From assembly GCA_964577195.1 (NCBI GenBank), contig CAZNYF010000001.1, positions 1 through 46,478 of the forward strand: a stretch of DNA of 46,478 bases. Reading direction: 5' to 3'. Made by a program: the position numbers and the translations under genes. The stretch comes from HyVt-560 sp964577195 (GTDB lineage: Bacteria; Pseudomonadota; Gammaproteobacteria; UWMA-0217). Below, in pieces: positions 1 to 8,765 of this stretch (the first letter of the stretch is position 1; each line of letters begins with the position of its first letter). The notes under the pieces are model-generated. The model did no database searches. It saw only the letters and a program-made list of their open reading frames with translations, and was not told the origin of the DNA.

Positions 1-167
1 GTTACTCCCAGCCAATTTTTATAGTGAGCGAGGATTCTGGATTTTAAAATCTGTTCTTTGTGCTGTGCTGATGGATCATTTTTGTAACGCGCATTTTGGT
101 GAGCGCAGCCTGATATCACCAACAGTAGTACTAGGTATCCAGAGTATAAAATACACTTTCTAATCAT
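1..167 (-). CDS. Lipoprotein, 3' part missing (possibly NlpC/P60 type)
   Basis: Reading the minus strand from the ATG at 167, the frame is open to the window edge. It encodes a basic N-terminus, a hydrophobic stretch (LVLLLV) and a lipobox ISGC at about residues 18-21, so it should be a lipid-anchored envelope protein. After the signal comes a polar stretch and then ILAHYKNWLGV. NlpC/P60 lipoproteins often have a short helix followed by W-x-G-x-PY at this place, so such a peptidoglycan hydrolase is possible, but the decisive Cys/His part lies outside the window. Its start overlaps the end of the upstream membrane protein gene by 8 bases, and I see no good ribosome-binding site, which suggests translational coupling. 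Lipoprotein call fairly sure; family call weak. Confidence 0.6.
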   Translation of the reverse strand, partial: MIRKCILYSGYLVLLLVISGCAHQNARYKNDPSAQHKEQILKSRILAHYKNWLGV

Positions 168-576
168 GTTCAAAATTTAAAGGTGCTTTTTTAGCTTTTT
201 TTCTTACCCAGTTCATGCTTTTAGTCACAGCTGGGCGACTCAACAGATATTTTTCAAATTTATACTTCGCAGGAAAGTCCATTAATGAAAGCCCAATCAG
301 CATTGTCAGTATTCCCTGACCGGGTAGCGCGAGCATAATGAGCCCCAGCAAGAAAAGTAAGACACCCGCTATATTTTTTAATATTTTTATCGTGATATAG
401 ACGACAGGGTGGAGGTTCTTTATTTTACTGAGCCGTCGTTCGCTACCGAGAAAGTAATTTTCAGGTAAACGAATGATTAACCAGGGTATGATGATTAACG
501 ACCCAATAAAGGAAATAACCGATACCGTTATCAGGAAAGTGACTAAATCGGTGTTTGAATATAGTTGTTGTAGCAT
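160..576 (-). CDS. Small inner-membrane protein, PGPGW-like
   Basis: A 138-residue protein with a hydrophobic segment near the N-terminus (about residues 12-34) and another around residues 65-95. The second contains LALPGQGILTMLIGLSLMD, which resembles the PGPGW signature of a family of putative bacterial transmembrane proteins of unknown role. The C-terminus is basic (WVRKKAKKAP) and probably cytoplasmic. I use the ATG at 576; a TTG at 585 would add three residues. The gene runs into the following lipoprotein gene with an 8-base overlap, so the two are probably one transcript. It starts only 13 bases from the divergent DUF1971 gene, so the promoters of the two must reach into each other's coding sequence. 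No function is known. Confidence 0.7.
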   Translation of the reverse strand: MLQQLYSNTDLVTFLITVSVISFIGSLIIIPWLIIRLPENYFLGSERRLSKIKNLHPVVYITIKILKNIAGVLLFLLGLIMLALPGQGILTMLIGLSLMDFPAKYKFEKYLLSRPAVTKSMNWVRKKAKKAPLNFEHD

Positions 577-589
577 AGGGGCCAATTTA

Positions 590-868
590 ATGAAAACATT
601 ACCAGCAAACTTAAATTCTCATAAAAGAACGCCAGAGTTTGATGAAAACTCAGTGCCTAAAGGCTTGTTGGGTGAGCATACTACAGCGAAAGATGTCTGG
701 GGGCTGATTCGGGTGACTGAAGGGTCTTTGGTCTATCGAATCCTAGAGCCCGAGGTTGAAGATATTCTGCTCGATCCCTCTATGGCTGGGGTGGTGGAGC
801 CACAAGTCGTCCATCAAGTCATTGTTGACGGGCAGGTGAAATTTTTTGTTGAATTTTACCGAAAATAG
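590..868 (+). CDS. DUF1971 / TehB-YeaR-like cupin-fold protein
   Basis: A 92-residue protein starting MKTLPANLNSHKRTPEFDE. The pattern of an early K-R-T-P, then P-K-GLL-EHTT, VWG-I-V-EGSL-YRILEP, and a final VVEPQV-H...V-FFVEFYRK matches the DUF1971 family. That fold is found in E. coli YeaR and at the N-terminus of some TehB tellurite-resistance proteins. The family is small, single-domain and cupin-like; its reaction is not established. I chose the ATG at 590 because the family begins there; an open frame upstream to 473 lies antisense to the neighbour and is unlikely to be translated. The stop overlaps the convergent end of hrpA by 13 bases. Family call sure; any link to tellurite or nitrosative stress is only by analogy. 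Confidence 0.85.
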   Translation: MKTLPANLNSHKRTPEFDENSVPKGLLGEHTTAKDVWGLIRVTEGSLVYRILEPEVEDILLDPSMAGVVEPQVVHQVIVDGQVKFFVEFYRK

Positions 869-3800
869 CTTTTAGCCAGTTTATCCAGGCGTTTGGGGGA
901 GACTTTGCCTTTTACTCCTAGCTCTTGAGCGAATAGAGAAACTCGTAGTTCTTCTAGCAACCAACGAAATTCTATTGCCGCAGCGGACGTGCTCTGGCCT
1001 TCTGTTAGGTCGCTAAATATTTTTTGAAGTGGTTCTATTTCTACCCGCCTATGGCGGTCTTTATCTGGTTCTATGTCGAGCTTTTGCAGTCGTTTCTCTA
1101 TCGCATGAAGATAGCGGGGAATATCTGCCAGCCGCTCGAACGGAGTGACTAAAAGGAATCCCGGAAAGACCAGTGCTTCAAGCTGTGTTTTAATATCCGC
1201 AGCGGCTTCGATCCGGTTCAGTGGCAAATTGCCTTTGAGTTGTTTTCTGATTTTAATCGCTGGTTCAAGAATTGGCTCCAGCGCTGCTGCTATGGTAGTG
1301 GCGATTGGCAAGAGCTCTGACTCGTGATTTTCGAGTAATTGTTTAAAGTCTTCTGCGGAACGAATCTGGGGATCGCCGCTAAGAAATGCGCTTTGGATTG
1401 ACGCGCTGATCAGGTCATCTTTTAAGGTTTGACAAGTTCCTATGGTGGTAAAGCGCAGGCAGTTTTTCTGCATCTCAGGCAGGTTGTTATCGAGATAGCG
1501 TATTTGGTGTTTCAATTTACTCCGCAGTAATTCTCGTAAACCGCTGGTCATAGCTTGTTGCGCTATCTCCTTAGTGTTGAATAACTTTAGGCTTATGCCA
1601 TTTTTTGATACGCTGAGTGCCGGATACGATTTAACGCTGTAGCCACCCTCATCCTGATCTATAAACTCAGGAAGCTCGCCAAAATCCCAGTCGGTAATAT
1701 GACTGCGCTCAAAGCTTTTGGTTGATTTTTTCTTGGGTAGCTTTTGAAGGGTGTCTGCCAATGCAGCTTCTAATTTAACGATGTTTCTACCACTTGCCAG
1801 CGTTTTACGCTGTGAGTCGAATACTTCAAAGCGCATGGTTAAATGTGGCTCAAGCGCCTTGGGCCATTCATCTGCCGGCACAACCACCCCGGTCATGCGT
1901 CTTAGTATTTTATCCAAAGCAGATATAAGACTGCCTTTGTTTGTTTCAATGCTTTGCATGGCGGCGTGAGCAAAATCCGGAGCAGGTACAAAGTTTTTTC
2001 GCCAGCGTTTTGGTAGCCCCTTAATTAGGGCAAGTATTTTATCTTCCTGCATCCCTGGTACCAGCCATTCGCATCGCTCAGCATTAATTTGGTGTAAAGC
2101 GCCGAGTGGTACTCGTAATGTCACCCCGTCTTTCTCTGCTCCCGGTTCAAAGCAGTATTCTAGCGGTAAGCGCATTCCATTCTGATCCCAGGTGAGAGGA
2201 AAGGCGTTAACCAATGCATCTTCTGGTTGCTGGTTTTGCAGCAGAGATTCGCTGCTAAGATGAAGAACAGAAGGGTCATCAAGTGTCTTAAACCATTTGT
2301 TAAAAGCAGCACCCGAATGAATATTGTTGGGTAATTTTTGATCATAAAAATTAAATAAGTCATCATCATTAATGAGTAAATCACGTTGTCTTAAACGATT
2401 TTCAATTTTTTCAATATCTTCAATGCTTTTGCGATTATTTTTTATCACTGGAATTTTGCAATCCCATTCACCATAAACTAACGCAAAGCGAATAAAAATT
2501 TCGCGCGCAATGACAGGGTCAACTGATGCATAGTTGATTTTTCGCTTAGGATTAATGATCAATCCATAGAGTGAGAGCCGTTCAAATCCACCCACACGCG
2601 CAGCGCGTTTTTGCCAATGAGGTTCGCTGTAGCTGTGTTTTAATAGGTGTGCGCCGATATGCTCGACCCATTGTGGTTGTATGCCGCCAACCGTTCGCGC
2701 GTAGAGTTTTGTGGTTGCGCTAATTTCTGCAGCCATTAGCCACTTGGGTGTTTTCGTACCCAACCCTGAGCCTGGAAAAATAAATAACTTTTGATTACGG
2801 CAACCTAGATAGAGTTGCTTTTCATCCTTGAGGGCAATGTGATCGAGTAATCCATGTAGTAACGCTTGATGCACTAAATCATATTTCTCTTTGCTTTGAT
2901 TGGCTTTTGCGGGTTTAAATTTAAGTTCTTTACATGCAAGCACCAGTTGTCGATGTGTATCACGCCATTCTCTGAAGCGGCGATAGTTGAGATAAGTTTT
3001 CAGGCATAGCTTGCGGAGTTTTGATTGTGATAATTCCTGATGGTTTTCTTCCAGGTAATTCCAAAGGTTTACCAGTGTGAGAAAATCAGAAGCAGGGTTC
3101 ACAAATGGCTCGTGTTTTAAATCTGCCGCTTGCTGTTTATCATGAGGTCGTTCGCGTGGGTCGCGTACCGTCAGTGCGGTCGTGATTATCAGTATTTCGT
3201 TTAATACTCCTAGTTTATTGGCCGCAACGATCATCCTGCCAAATCTTGGATCAATCGGTAGTTTGGCAATCTGTCTACCCATTTCAGTGAGGTTCTTGCG
3301 TTTGTCGATCGCCTGTAGTTCTTCGAGTAAGCGATAACCATCTCGAATTAATCGGCCATCTGGCGCATCAATAAAAGGAAACTGATCTATCGTACTCAGC
3401 TTGAGTGACGCCATTTGTAAAATGACGGAGGCTAAATTGGTGCGGAGTATTTCGGGATCAGTAAATTCCGGCCGATGATTAAAATCCTCTTCATCGTAGA
3501 GCCTGATACAAATCCCGGGTGCCTCTCGTCCGCAGCGCCCAGCGCGTTGATTGGCTGAAGCCTGAGAAGTTTTCTCGGTAGATAATGTTTGAATTTTGGT
3601 GCGCCAGGAATAGCGAGAGATACGGGCAATGCCTGTATCTATGACATAACGAATACCGGGAATCGTTAGTGATGTTTCAGCAACATTGGTTGAAAGAATC
3701 ACGCGGAGTTTGCCGCCACGGCGAAAGATTTGTTGCTGCTCTTTAGAAGGTAGTCGCGCGTAGAGCGGCAGAATATCCATGCGCTCACGTCGATGCTTCA

Positions 3801-4704
3801 AGCTACGAGATGCTTCGTGAATTTCTCTTTCTCCTGGTAGAAAAACCAGAATATCTCCACGCATACCTCTGCTTAATTCATCAATGGCAGAATCAATTTG
3901 CTGATAAATTGTTTGTGATTCTGCATCAATCGGCACGGGATGATATTGAATATCGACTGGGTAGGTCTTGCCACTCACCTCGATGATTGGGGCATGATCA
4001 AAATGTTTAGCGATACGTTCTGCATCAATCGTTGCGGAGGTGATAATTAGTTTCAGGTCTTTACGTTTTTTTAATAACTGCTTGAGATACCCAAGCAAAA
4101 AATCAATGTTTAGACTGCGTTCATGCGCTTCGTCAATAATGATGGTGTCATATTTACTCAACCACCGATCGTGCTGAATTTCCGCTAGCAAAATACCATC
4201 GGTCATAATTTTAATTAAATTTCGCTCGCTGAGTTTTTGATTAAATCGAGTATGAAAACCGACCAAATCCCCCAGTGATGTTTTTAATTCTTCCGCGATG
4301 CGATTGGAAACAGCCCGTGCAGCAAGTCGCCGAGGCTGAGTATGACCTATGATACCATCTCTGCCCCGCCCGGCTTGCAGGCAGATTTTAGGGAGCTGAG
4401 TGGTTTTTCCTGAACCTGTTTCTCCACACAGTAGAACTATCTGGTTTTTTTGAATAATCTCAGCAATTTCATTATGCTTTTCGCTGACAGGCAGTTGTTC
4501 TGGATAGTTGAGTTCTGGAATGCTTTCTTGTCGCTGCTCTCGTTTAAGTAAGGAAAATTCTATATCGCTTTTAAGCCGAGCCAGTTTTGCCTCATCAGGT
4601 TTTTGCTGTAGCTGGTGGAGCCTTTTAGACAGGCGAAAATAATCACTCCGCATGCATTTATTCAGGGATTGCTGTATTGACCGTTGATCTGAGTTTTGGG
4701 TCAT
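856..4704 (-). CDS. hrpA: ATP-dependent RNA helicase HrpA (DEAH box)
   Basis: A 1282-residue DEAH helicase, close to the about 1300 residues of E. coli HrpA. Motif I GETGSGKTT lies near residue 95, motif II IIIDEAHERS near 190, motif III SAT follows, and motif VI QRAGRCGRE is present. The long C-terminal half carries the helicase-associated domain and an HrpA-specific tail. HrpA is a cytoplasmic 3'-5' RNA helicase; in E. coli it acts in mRNA processing and in rescue of collided ribosomes. I start at the ATG at 4704 (MTQNSDQ), which has AAAGGG five bases upstream; a TTG directly before it would add one residue. The gene is followed closely by the convergent DUF1971 gene and preceded by the SPOR gene on the same strand, 91 bases away. 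Nothing odd in the motifs. Confidence 0.97.
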   Translation of the reverse strand: MTQNSDQRSIQQSLNKCMRSDYFRLSKRLHQLQQKPDEAKLARLKSDIEFSLLKREQRQESIPELNYPEQLPVSEKHNEIAEIIQKNQIVLLCGETGSGKTTQLPKICLQAGRGRDGIIGHTQPRRLAARAVSNRIAEELKTSLGDLVGFHTRFNQKLSERNLIKIMTDGILLAEIQHDRWLSKYDTIIIDEAHERSLNIDFLLGYLKQLLKKRKDLKLIITSATIDAERIAKHFDHAPIIEVSGKTYPVDIQYHPVPIDAESQTIYQQIDSAIDELSRGMRGDILVFLPGEREIHEASRSLKHRRERMDILPLYARLPSKEQQQIFRRGGKLRVILSTNVAETSLTIPGIRYVIDTGIARISRYSWRTKIQTLSTEKTSQASANQRAGRCGREAPGICIRLYDEEDFNHRPEFTDPEILRTNLASVILQMASLKLSTIDQFPFIDAPDGRLIRDGYRLLEELQAIDKRKNLTEMGRQIAKLPIDPRFGRMIVAANKLGVLNEILIITTALTVRDPRERPHDKQQAADLKHEPFVNPASDFLTLVNLWNYLEENHQELSQSKLRKLCLKTYLNYRRFREWRDTHRQLVLACKELKFKPAKANQSKEKYDLVHQALLHGLLDHIALKDEKQLYLGCRNQKLFIFPGSGLGTKTPKWLMAAEISATTKLYARTVGGIQPQWVEHIGAHLLKHSYSEPHWQKRAARVGGFERLSLYGLIINPKRKINYASVDPVIAREIFIRFALVYGEWDCKIPVIKNNRKSIEDIEKIENRLRQRDLLINDDDLFNFYDQKLPNNIHSGAAFNKWFKTLDDPSVLHLSSESLLQNQQPEDALVNAFPLTWDQNGMRLPLEYCFEPGAEKDGVTLRVPLGALHQINAERCEWLVPGMQEDKILALIKGLPKRWRKNFVPAPDFAHAAMQSIETNKGSLISALDKILRRMTGVVVPADEWPKALEPHLTMRFEVFDSQRKTLASGRNIVKLEAALADTLQKLPKKKSTKSFERSHITDWDFGELPEFIDQDEGGYSVKSYPALSVSKNGISLKLFNTKEIAQQAMTSGLRELLRSKLKHQIRYLDNNLPEMQKNCLRFTTIGTCQTLKDDLISASIQSAFLSGDPQIRSAEDFKQLLENHESELLPIATTIAAALEPILEPAIKIRKQLKGNLPLNRIEAAADIKTQLEALVFPGFLLVTPFERLADIPRYLHAIEKRLQKLDIEPDKDRHRRVEIEPLQKIFSDLTEGQSTSAAAIEFRWLLEELRVSLFAQELGVKGKVSPKRLDKLAKSYFR

Positions 4705-4795
4705 CAATACCCTTTAAATACCGGGGTTCTAGCGAAAGTTAAGCTTCTTTTGGGTGGGGCAATGTTGTCAGAATGTTGGGCTAAGTGAGTACGAT

Positions 4796-5455
4796 TTACT
4801 TTCCCGTACTAATCAACATTGTTTGAATTTTCTCGCTTAGTAACCGAGTTCGTAATTGATTGGCTGCTGCTAAATCTTTAAAAGGACCCACCCTGATTCT
4901 ATGCCAGATGCCATCATTTGATTGGACTTTTTCTATCCGCGATTCCACCCCTAAAATGGCAAGCTTGGCTTTCTGTCTATCTGCCTTGGCGAAAACCCGA
5001 AAAGAACCTGCTTGTAAAATATATTGCCCAGCCTTGGCGGAGTTCGATTGTTTTTTCACCTGCAATAAAGGCTGTATATTATCTTTGCCTTTATAGTGAT
5101 CGATTGGGCTATCAATGGTCTCATCCCGCAGAGTTTCGTAAAAAGTAAATTTATTTTTTGCTGGAGGCGGTTCGATGATAGCGACTGGAGGTACGGCAAC
5201 TTCTGTCAAGGAGGCGGGTTGTTTTATTTTTGGTGTGACCACTTTCGGCGTGGCAACAATTTGCTTAGATTTTGCCGGAGTATTCGCAATTGGCTGTGAA
5301 CCACGAGGGTTTTCTATTGAATAAAGCCAGATAAAAGTCGCAATTAATAAGCCCACAGACAGCCCGGCAACCGCCCATACCCACCCTGGCGATTCTTTTT
5401 TCTTGCTGCTGCTGCGTTTTCGCGAGCGTCTGCTGGTGGTTTTACGTCGTGCCAT
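4796..5455 (-). CDS. SPOR-domain cell-division protein (FtsN-like)
   Basis: A 219-residue bitopic membrane protein. The N-terminus is strongly basic (about residues 1-22, many K/R/S), followed by one membrane helix (about 25-45, WVWAVAGLSVGLLIATFIWLY). A Pro/Val/Lys-rich periplasmic linker leads to a C-terminal SPOR domain (about 142-219) with YILQAGSF, then IRVGPFKDLAAANQLRTRL. SPOR domains bind denuded peptidoglycan glycan strands at the division septum. The location directly after argS is the usual place for the FtsN-like SPOR gene in Pseudomonas and relatives, 45 bases downstream of argS on the same strand. It could be FtsN itself or a paralogue; the linker is shorter than that of E. coli FtsN (319 residues in all), so I leave the symbol open. 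Confidence 0.85.
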   Translation of the reverse strand: MARRKTTSRRSRKRSSSKKKESPGWVWAVAGLSVGLLIATFIWLYSIENPRGSQPIANTPAKSKQIVATPKVVTPKIKQPASLTEVAVPPVAIIEPPPAKNKFTFYETLRDETIDSPIDHYKGKDNIQPLLQVKKQSNSAKAGQYILQAGSFRVFAKADRQKAKLAILGVESRIEKVQSNDGIWHRIRVGPFKDLAAANQLRTRLLSEKIQTMLISTGK

Positions 5456-5500
5456 ATTATCTTTTTAACGGTTGTGTTTCTAAAACGTTATCTTCCAGGG

Positions 5501-7273
5501 TTACATTTTTTCAGGTGCGGATACGTCAAGCAATTTTAATCCATTTTGAATCACAATTTGCGTTGCACGGCACAAGCTAAGACGCGCATCACGCAGCTCG
5601 ATGTCATCAATCAAAAATTGGTGAGCGTTGTAATAAGTGTGGAATAGTGTAGCCAACTCCCGCAAATATTGTGCAATCCGATGCGGCTCGCGATTAAGTC
5701 CGGCCTTTTCAACCTGCTCGGGATATTTCGCCAGTTGGGTAATTAAACTATTTTCCTGCGGCTCTATCAGTCGAGCATAGCCAGTGCCATCTGCGTTGCC
5801 CGCACCACTAGCAGCTCCGCCGCCATAGCTAGCGTTCGCCTGACGCAGCACGCTACAAATCCGCGCATGTGCATATTGAATGTAATACACCGGGTTTTCA
5901 TTGGATTTGGAGGTCGCGAGATCCAGATCAAAATCCAGGTGCTGATCGTGTCTGCGCATCACGTAAAAGAATCGTGCCGCATCGCGGCCAACTTCTTCGC
6001 GCAGCTCGCGTAGCGTTACGAACTGACCGGAGCGGGTGGACATGGCGAGTTTTTTACCGCCCTTATAGAGTACGGCGAATTGAATCAGCAGCACACCGAG
6101 TCTCTCAGGGTTTTCGCCCATCGCTTCAATTGCGGCTTTCACGCGCGGTACATAACCATGATGATCTGCGCCCCAAATGTCGATGGCTTCATCAACGCGT
6201 TCCAGTTTGTTGAGGTGGTAGGCAATGTCAGAAGCAAAATACGTCGTCTGGCCATTGTTACGGCGCACCACACGATCCTTCTCATCACCAAAATCCGTCG
6301 AGCGAAACCACAACGCGCCATCCTTTTCATAGATTCGGTCGGCAGCTTGCAAACGCTCGATGCAGTTATCGACCGCATTGCTGTCCATCAGCGAGCGTTC
6401 TGAAAACCACTCATCAAAAGTCACGCCAAATTGGGTTAGATCATTGCGAATATTTTCAACAATGGTGTTTAGCCCTTCATCAAAAACCTCGCGGTAAAGA
6501 TCATCGCCAAGTAAATTTTGAGCGCGCTCGATCAGTGCATCAATATGCAGTTCCTTATCGCCACCGGCAGGTTCATCGGCGATGATGTCTGCAAAAATCG
6601 TTGCGGCGGGATGGCGAAACTTATCACCTTGCTCGCGGTGTAGCGTAGCAGCGATATCCCAAACATAATCACCTTGATAACCATTGGCAGGAAACACAAT
6701 CGTCTCACCCGCAAGGTCGAGATAACGCAGCCACACGGAAGCAGCCAGAATGTGCATTTGCCGACCCGCATCATTTACATAATATTCGCGATGTACCTCG
6801 TAACCCAGCGTGTCGAGCAGGTTTGAAACCACTGCGCCATAGGCTGCGCCCCGGCCATGGCCGACATGCAAAGGCCCGGTAGGGTTAGCCGAAACAAACT
6901 CGACCTGCACAGATTTTCCCTCGCCCAGCTTGCTGCTGCCAAACGCTGCTTGCTGCTCGATGATCTGCGCGACAATGCTCTGAGTCACCGCACTGTTTAC
7001 AAAGAAGTTAATAAAGCCTGGCCCCGCGATGGTGGTTTTTTCCACCAGCTCACTCTCCGGCAGAGCCGCAATAATTTTCTCCGCCAGTGCGCGAGGGTTC
7101 ATCCCCGCCATGCGCACAAATTTCATCGCCGCATTGCTGGCAAAGTCACCGTGAGAAGCATCTTTGGTGCGGCTGACTTCGATAGCGCCAGCATCAGGCA
7201 TCTCGCTAAAAACACCTTCTGCGTGCAAAGATTGCAGGGATTCAAGTAACAGTTGTTGGATGGATTCTTTCAA
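5501..7273 (-). CDS. argS: Arginyl-tRNA synthetase
   Basis: Class I aminoacyl-tRNA synthetase that charges tRNA-Arg in the cytoplasm. It has an N-terminal additional domain, the HIGH-type signature as HVGH within NPTGPLHVGHGRGAAYG, the ArgRS-type KMSKS region as LAMSTRSGQF, and a C-terminal DALR anticodon-binding domain ending with RLSLCRATQIVIQNGL. The frame stays open to a possible start at 7456, which would give 651 residues. The first 61 residues look unlike any ArgRS, and the family begins at (M)KESIQQLLLE, so I place the start at the TTG at 7273, giving 590 residues, a normal length. A TACAAT -10-like hexamer at 7308-7303 lies just upstream of this TTG and inside the longer frame, which supports the choice. 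The SPOR gene follows 45 bases downstream. Confidence 0.93.
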   Translation of the reverse strand: MKESIQQLLLESLQSLHAEGVFSEMPDAGAIEVSRTKDASHGDFASNAAMKFVRMAGMNPRALAEKIIAALPESELVEKTTIAGPGFINFFVNSAVTQSIVAQIIEQQAAFGSSKLGEGKSVQVEFVSANPTGPLHVGHGRGAAYGAVVSNLLDTLGYEVHREYYVNDAGRQMHILAASVWLRYLDLAGETIVFPANGYQGDYVWDIAATLHREQGDKFRHPAATIFADIIADEPAGGDKELHIDALIERAQNLLGDDLYREVFDEGLNTIVENIRNDLTQFGVTFDEWFSERSLMDSNAVDNCIERLQAADRIYEKDGALWFRSTDFGDEKDRVVRRNNGQTTYFASDIAYHLNKLERVDEAIDIWGADHHGYVPRVKAAIEAMGENPERLGVLLIQFAVLYKGGKKLAMSTRSGQFVTLRELREEVGRDAARFFYVMRRHDQHLDFDLDLATSKSNENPVYYIQYAHARICSVLRQANASYGGGAASGAGNADGTGYARLIEPQENSLITQLAKYPEQVEKAGLNREPHRIAQYLRELATLFHTYYNAHQFLIDDIELRDARLSLCRATQIVIQNGLKLLDVSAPEKM

Positions 7274-7302
7274 GTCCAGACTCGTCAGTGGGGAATCAAG
7301 GG

Positions 7303-7308
7303 ATTGTA
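7303..7308 (-). promoter_or_regulatory. Candidate -10 box for argS
   Basis: On the minus strand a TACAAT hexamer lies about 30 bases upstream of the TTG chosen as the argS start. No convincing -35 hexamer is seen at the usual distance, so this rests on one box and on its good position relative to the short argS frame. Confidence 0.35.
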
Positions 7309-7561
7309 CCGAAATTGGCTGGATGAATGATAGGTTTCCCAAGTAACTAGGCAACCCGCTTCTAACAAATATGACGCACGGGTTAAGAGGCATTGCTTGT
7401 CTCTCAATAAGCCCATATGTGTGTGAGCCAAGCTTGTTTGACATCAATGTATACATGATAAGGCTCGTTGTCTCTCATATTTAAGGTTTTTTGATGCACA
7501 AGTTAAGTAGGCCTTTACTGATTAAGGTCGACGCTTTTTGATGGTCAAATATTTAAAAGTA

Positions 7562-7591
7562 TTGACATTAAACTGTTTTGTCATCAATAAT
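7562..7591 (+). promoter_or_regulatory. Sigma-70-type promoter for fic
   Basis: A perfect -35 TTGACA at 7562-7567, an 18-base spacer and a -10 AATAAT at 7586-7591 (one mismatch to consensus). Transcription would begin about 20 bases before the fic ATG at 7620. An inverted pair TGACA...TGTCA (7563-7567 / 7579-7583) begins in the -35 box and could be an operator. Confidence 0.55.
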
Positions 7592-7619
7592 ATTGAAATA
7601 TTTAATCACAAATATTGCG

Positions 7620-8741
7620 ATGGAACTCAATCTCAAAGACGCAACTCGCTATCATTACGACAAATTTCCGCCTGAAAGCCTTAATTACGAGGCGTTTGTT
7701 CCCCAGCTTCTGGCAGCGACAGATGCGATTGCAAGATATGACCAAATGCTTAAAAGCATGCACAACAGTGAGATTTTGTTGGCTCCTATGCGAAATCAAG
7801 AGGCGGTAGTGTCATCTCGCATGGAAGGAACCATCAGTACAATGGATGAAATCCTGCAATATGAAGCTGATTATGGGGATGAAACCGAGGTAAATACCAA
7901 GGTTCGATCAGAGGTGGTTGAAACTATTTTATACCAGCGGGCACTGCGTAGTGCTCAGCAAGCGATGGAGTCTGGATACCCGCTTTCAATTTCTTTAGTG
8001 AAAGCTATCCATAAGGAGCTGCTTTCATTTGGACGTGGTGCTAAAAAATCCCCCGGGGAGTTAAAGAATGAGCAGAATTATCTGGCAGACAAGTATAAAA
8101 AGAGCATTCTATTTATCCCGATCAGCCCGGAAAAGCTTCAAGATGGTTTGGATGAATTATTCAAATACATGCAAAGTGACCGTCATCCTGTACTTGTTCG
8201 TACCGCTTTGGCGCACATTGAATTTGAAGCGCTGCACCCCTTTAAAGATGGCAATGGTCGAATTGGCCGAATGCTGATTACGCTGATGATGTGGGCTTCG
8301 AATTCAATTTCAGCACCTCATTTTTATATCAGTAGCTACTTTGAAGAGAATAAGGATTTATACATAGATACGATGCGTAATGTTTCGGAAAATGGGGATT
8401 GGGATGCATGGTGTCGATTTTTCCTTGAAGCGGTGTATCAGCAAGCGACTAGAAACCTTGAAATCGCGGAAGAAATTCGCACGCTTTATGAAGCAATGAA
8501 AATTGAATTTGCAGATCTTTTAGCATCCAAATGGAGTGTTGTTGCACTAGACTATATTTTTACTAACCCAGTATTTAGAAACAATCGCTTCACTCAAAAA
8601 AGTGGTATTCCTGCGGCATCTGCTGCTCGTTTCACGCGAGTGTTATTGGATAATGGGCTGCTGACGACTAGAGAGGAAGCATCAGGTCGTCGACCTGCAA
8701 TGTATTCCTTTGAGCCGCTTATGCAGCTTGTTCGAGTTTAG
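7620..8741 (+). CDS. Fic-family AMP-transferase with C-terminal winged helix
   Basis: A 373-residue Fic protein. The catalytic loop HPFKDGNGRIGR (about 206-217) has the His and the D-x-G-N-G-R residues needed for AMP transfer to a hydroxyl of a target protein. The N-terminal part carries SSRMEG (65-70), which fits the [S/T]xxxE[G/N] self-inhibition motif, and this puts it in class II with a built-in inhibitory helix. The C-terminal 75 residues (FTQKSGIPAASAARFTRVLL, then GRRPAMYSF) look like a winged helix-turn-helix, so it may bind DNA, perhaps its own promoter. I use the ATG at 7620, where the family's conserved part begins; a TTG at 7578 would add 14 residues but overlaps the promoter. No partner antitoxin gene is adjacent. 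Target protein unknown. Confidence 0.92.
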   Translation: MELNLKDATRYHYDKFPPESLNYEAFVPQLLAATDAIARYDQMLKSMHNSEILLAPMRNQEAVVSSRMEGTISTMDEILQYEADYGDETEVNTKVRSEVVETILYQRALRSAQQAMESGYPLSISLVKAIHKELLSFGRGAKKSPGELKNEQNYLADKYKKSILFIPISPEKLQDGLDELFKYMQSDRHPVLVRTALAHIEFEALHPFKDGNGRIGRMLITLMMWASNSISAPHFYISSYFEENKDLYIDTMRNVSENGDWDAWCRFFLEAVYQQATRNLEIAEEIRTLYEAMKIEFADLLASKWSVVALDYIFTNPVFRNNRFTQKSGIPAASAARFTRVLLDNGLLTTREEASGRRPAMYSFEPLMQLVRV

Positions 8742-8765
8742 TATGAGCCTTATTGAGTCCAAACT

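Larger units (their letters stand above)
7274..7619. other. Divergent argS / fic intergenic region
   Basis: If argS begins at 7273, this 346-base stretch holds no gene. It carries the control regions of both divergent genes: a TACAAT box for argS and a TTGACA/AATAAT pair for fic. Near the fic side are related GTCA-type half sites at 7544-7551, 7560-7566 (inverted) and 7580-7589, overlapping the fic -35 box. The middle (7310-7540) shows nothing I can name. Confidence 0.5.

Noticed and set aside
473..589. Longer N-terminus of the DUF1971 protein
   Set aside because: It lies antisense within the divergent membrane protein gene, and the family begins at the ATG at 590.
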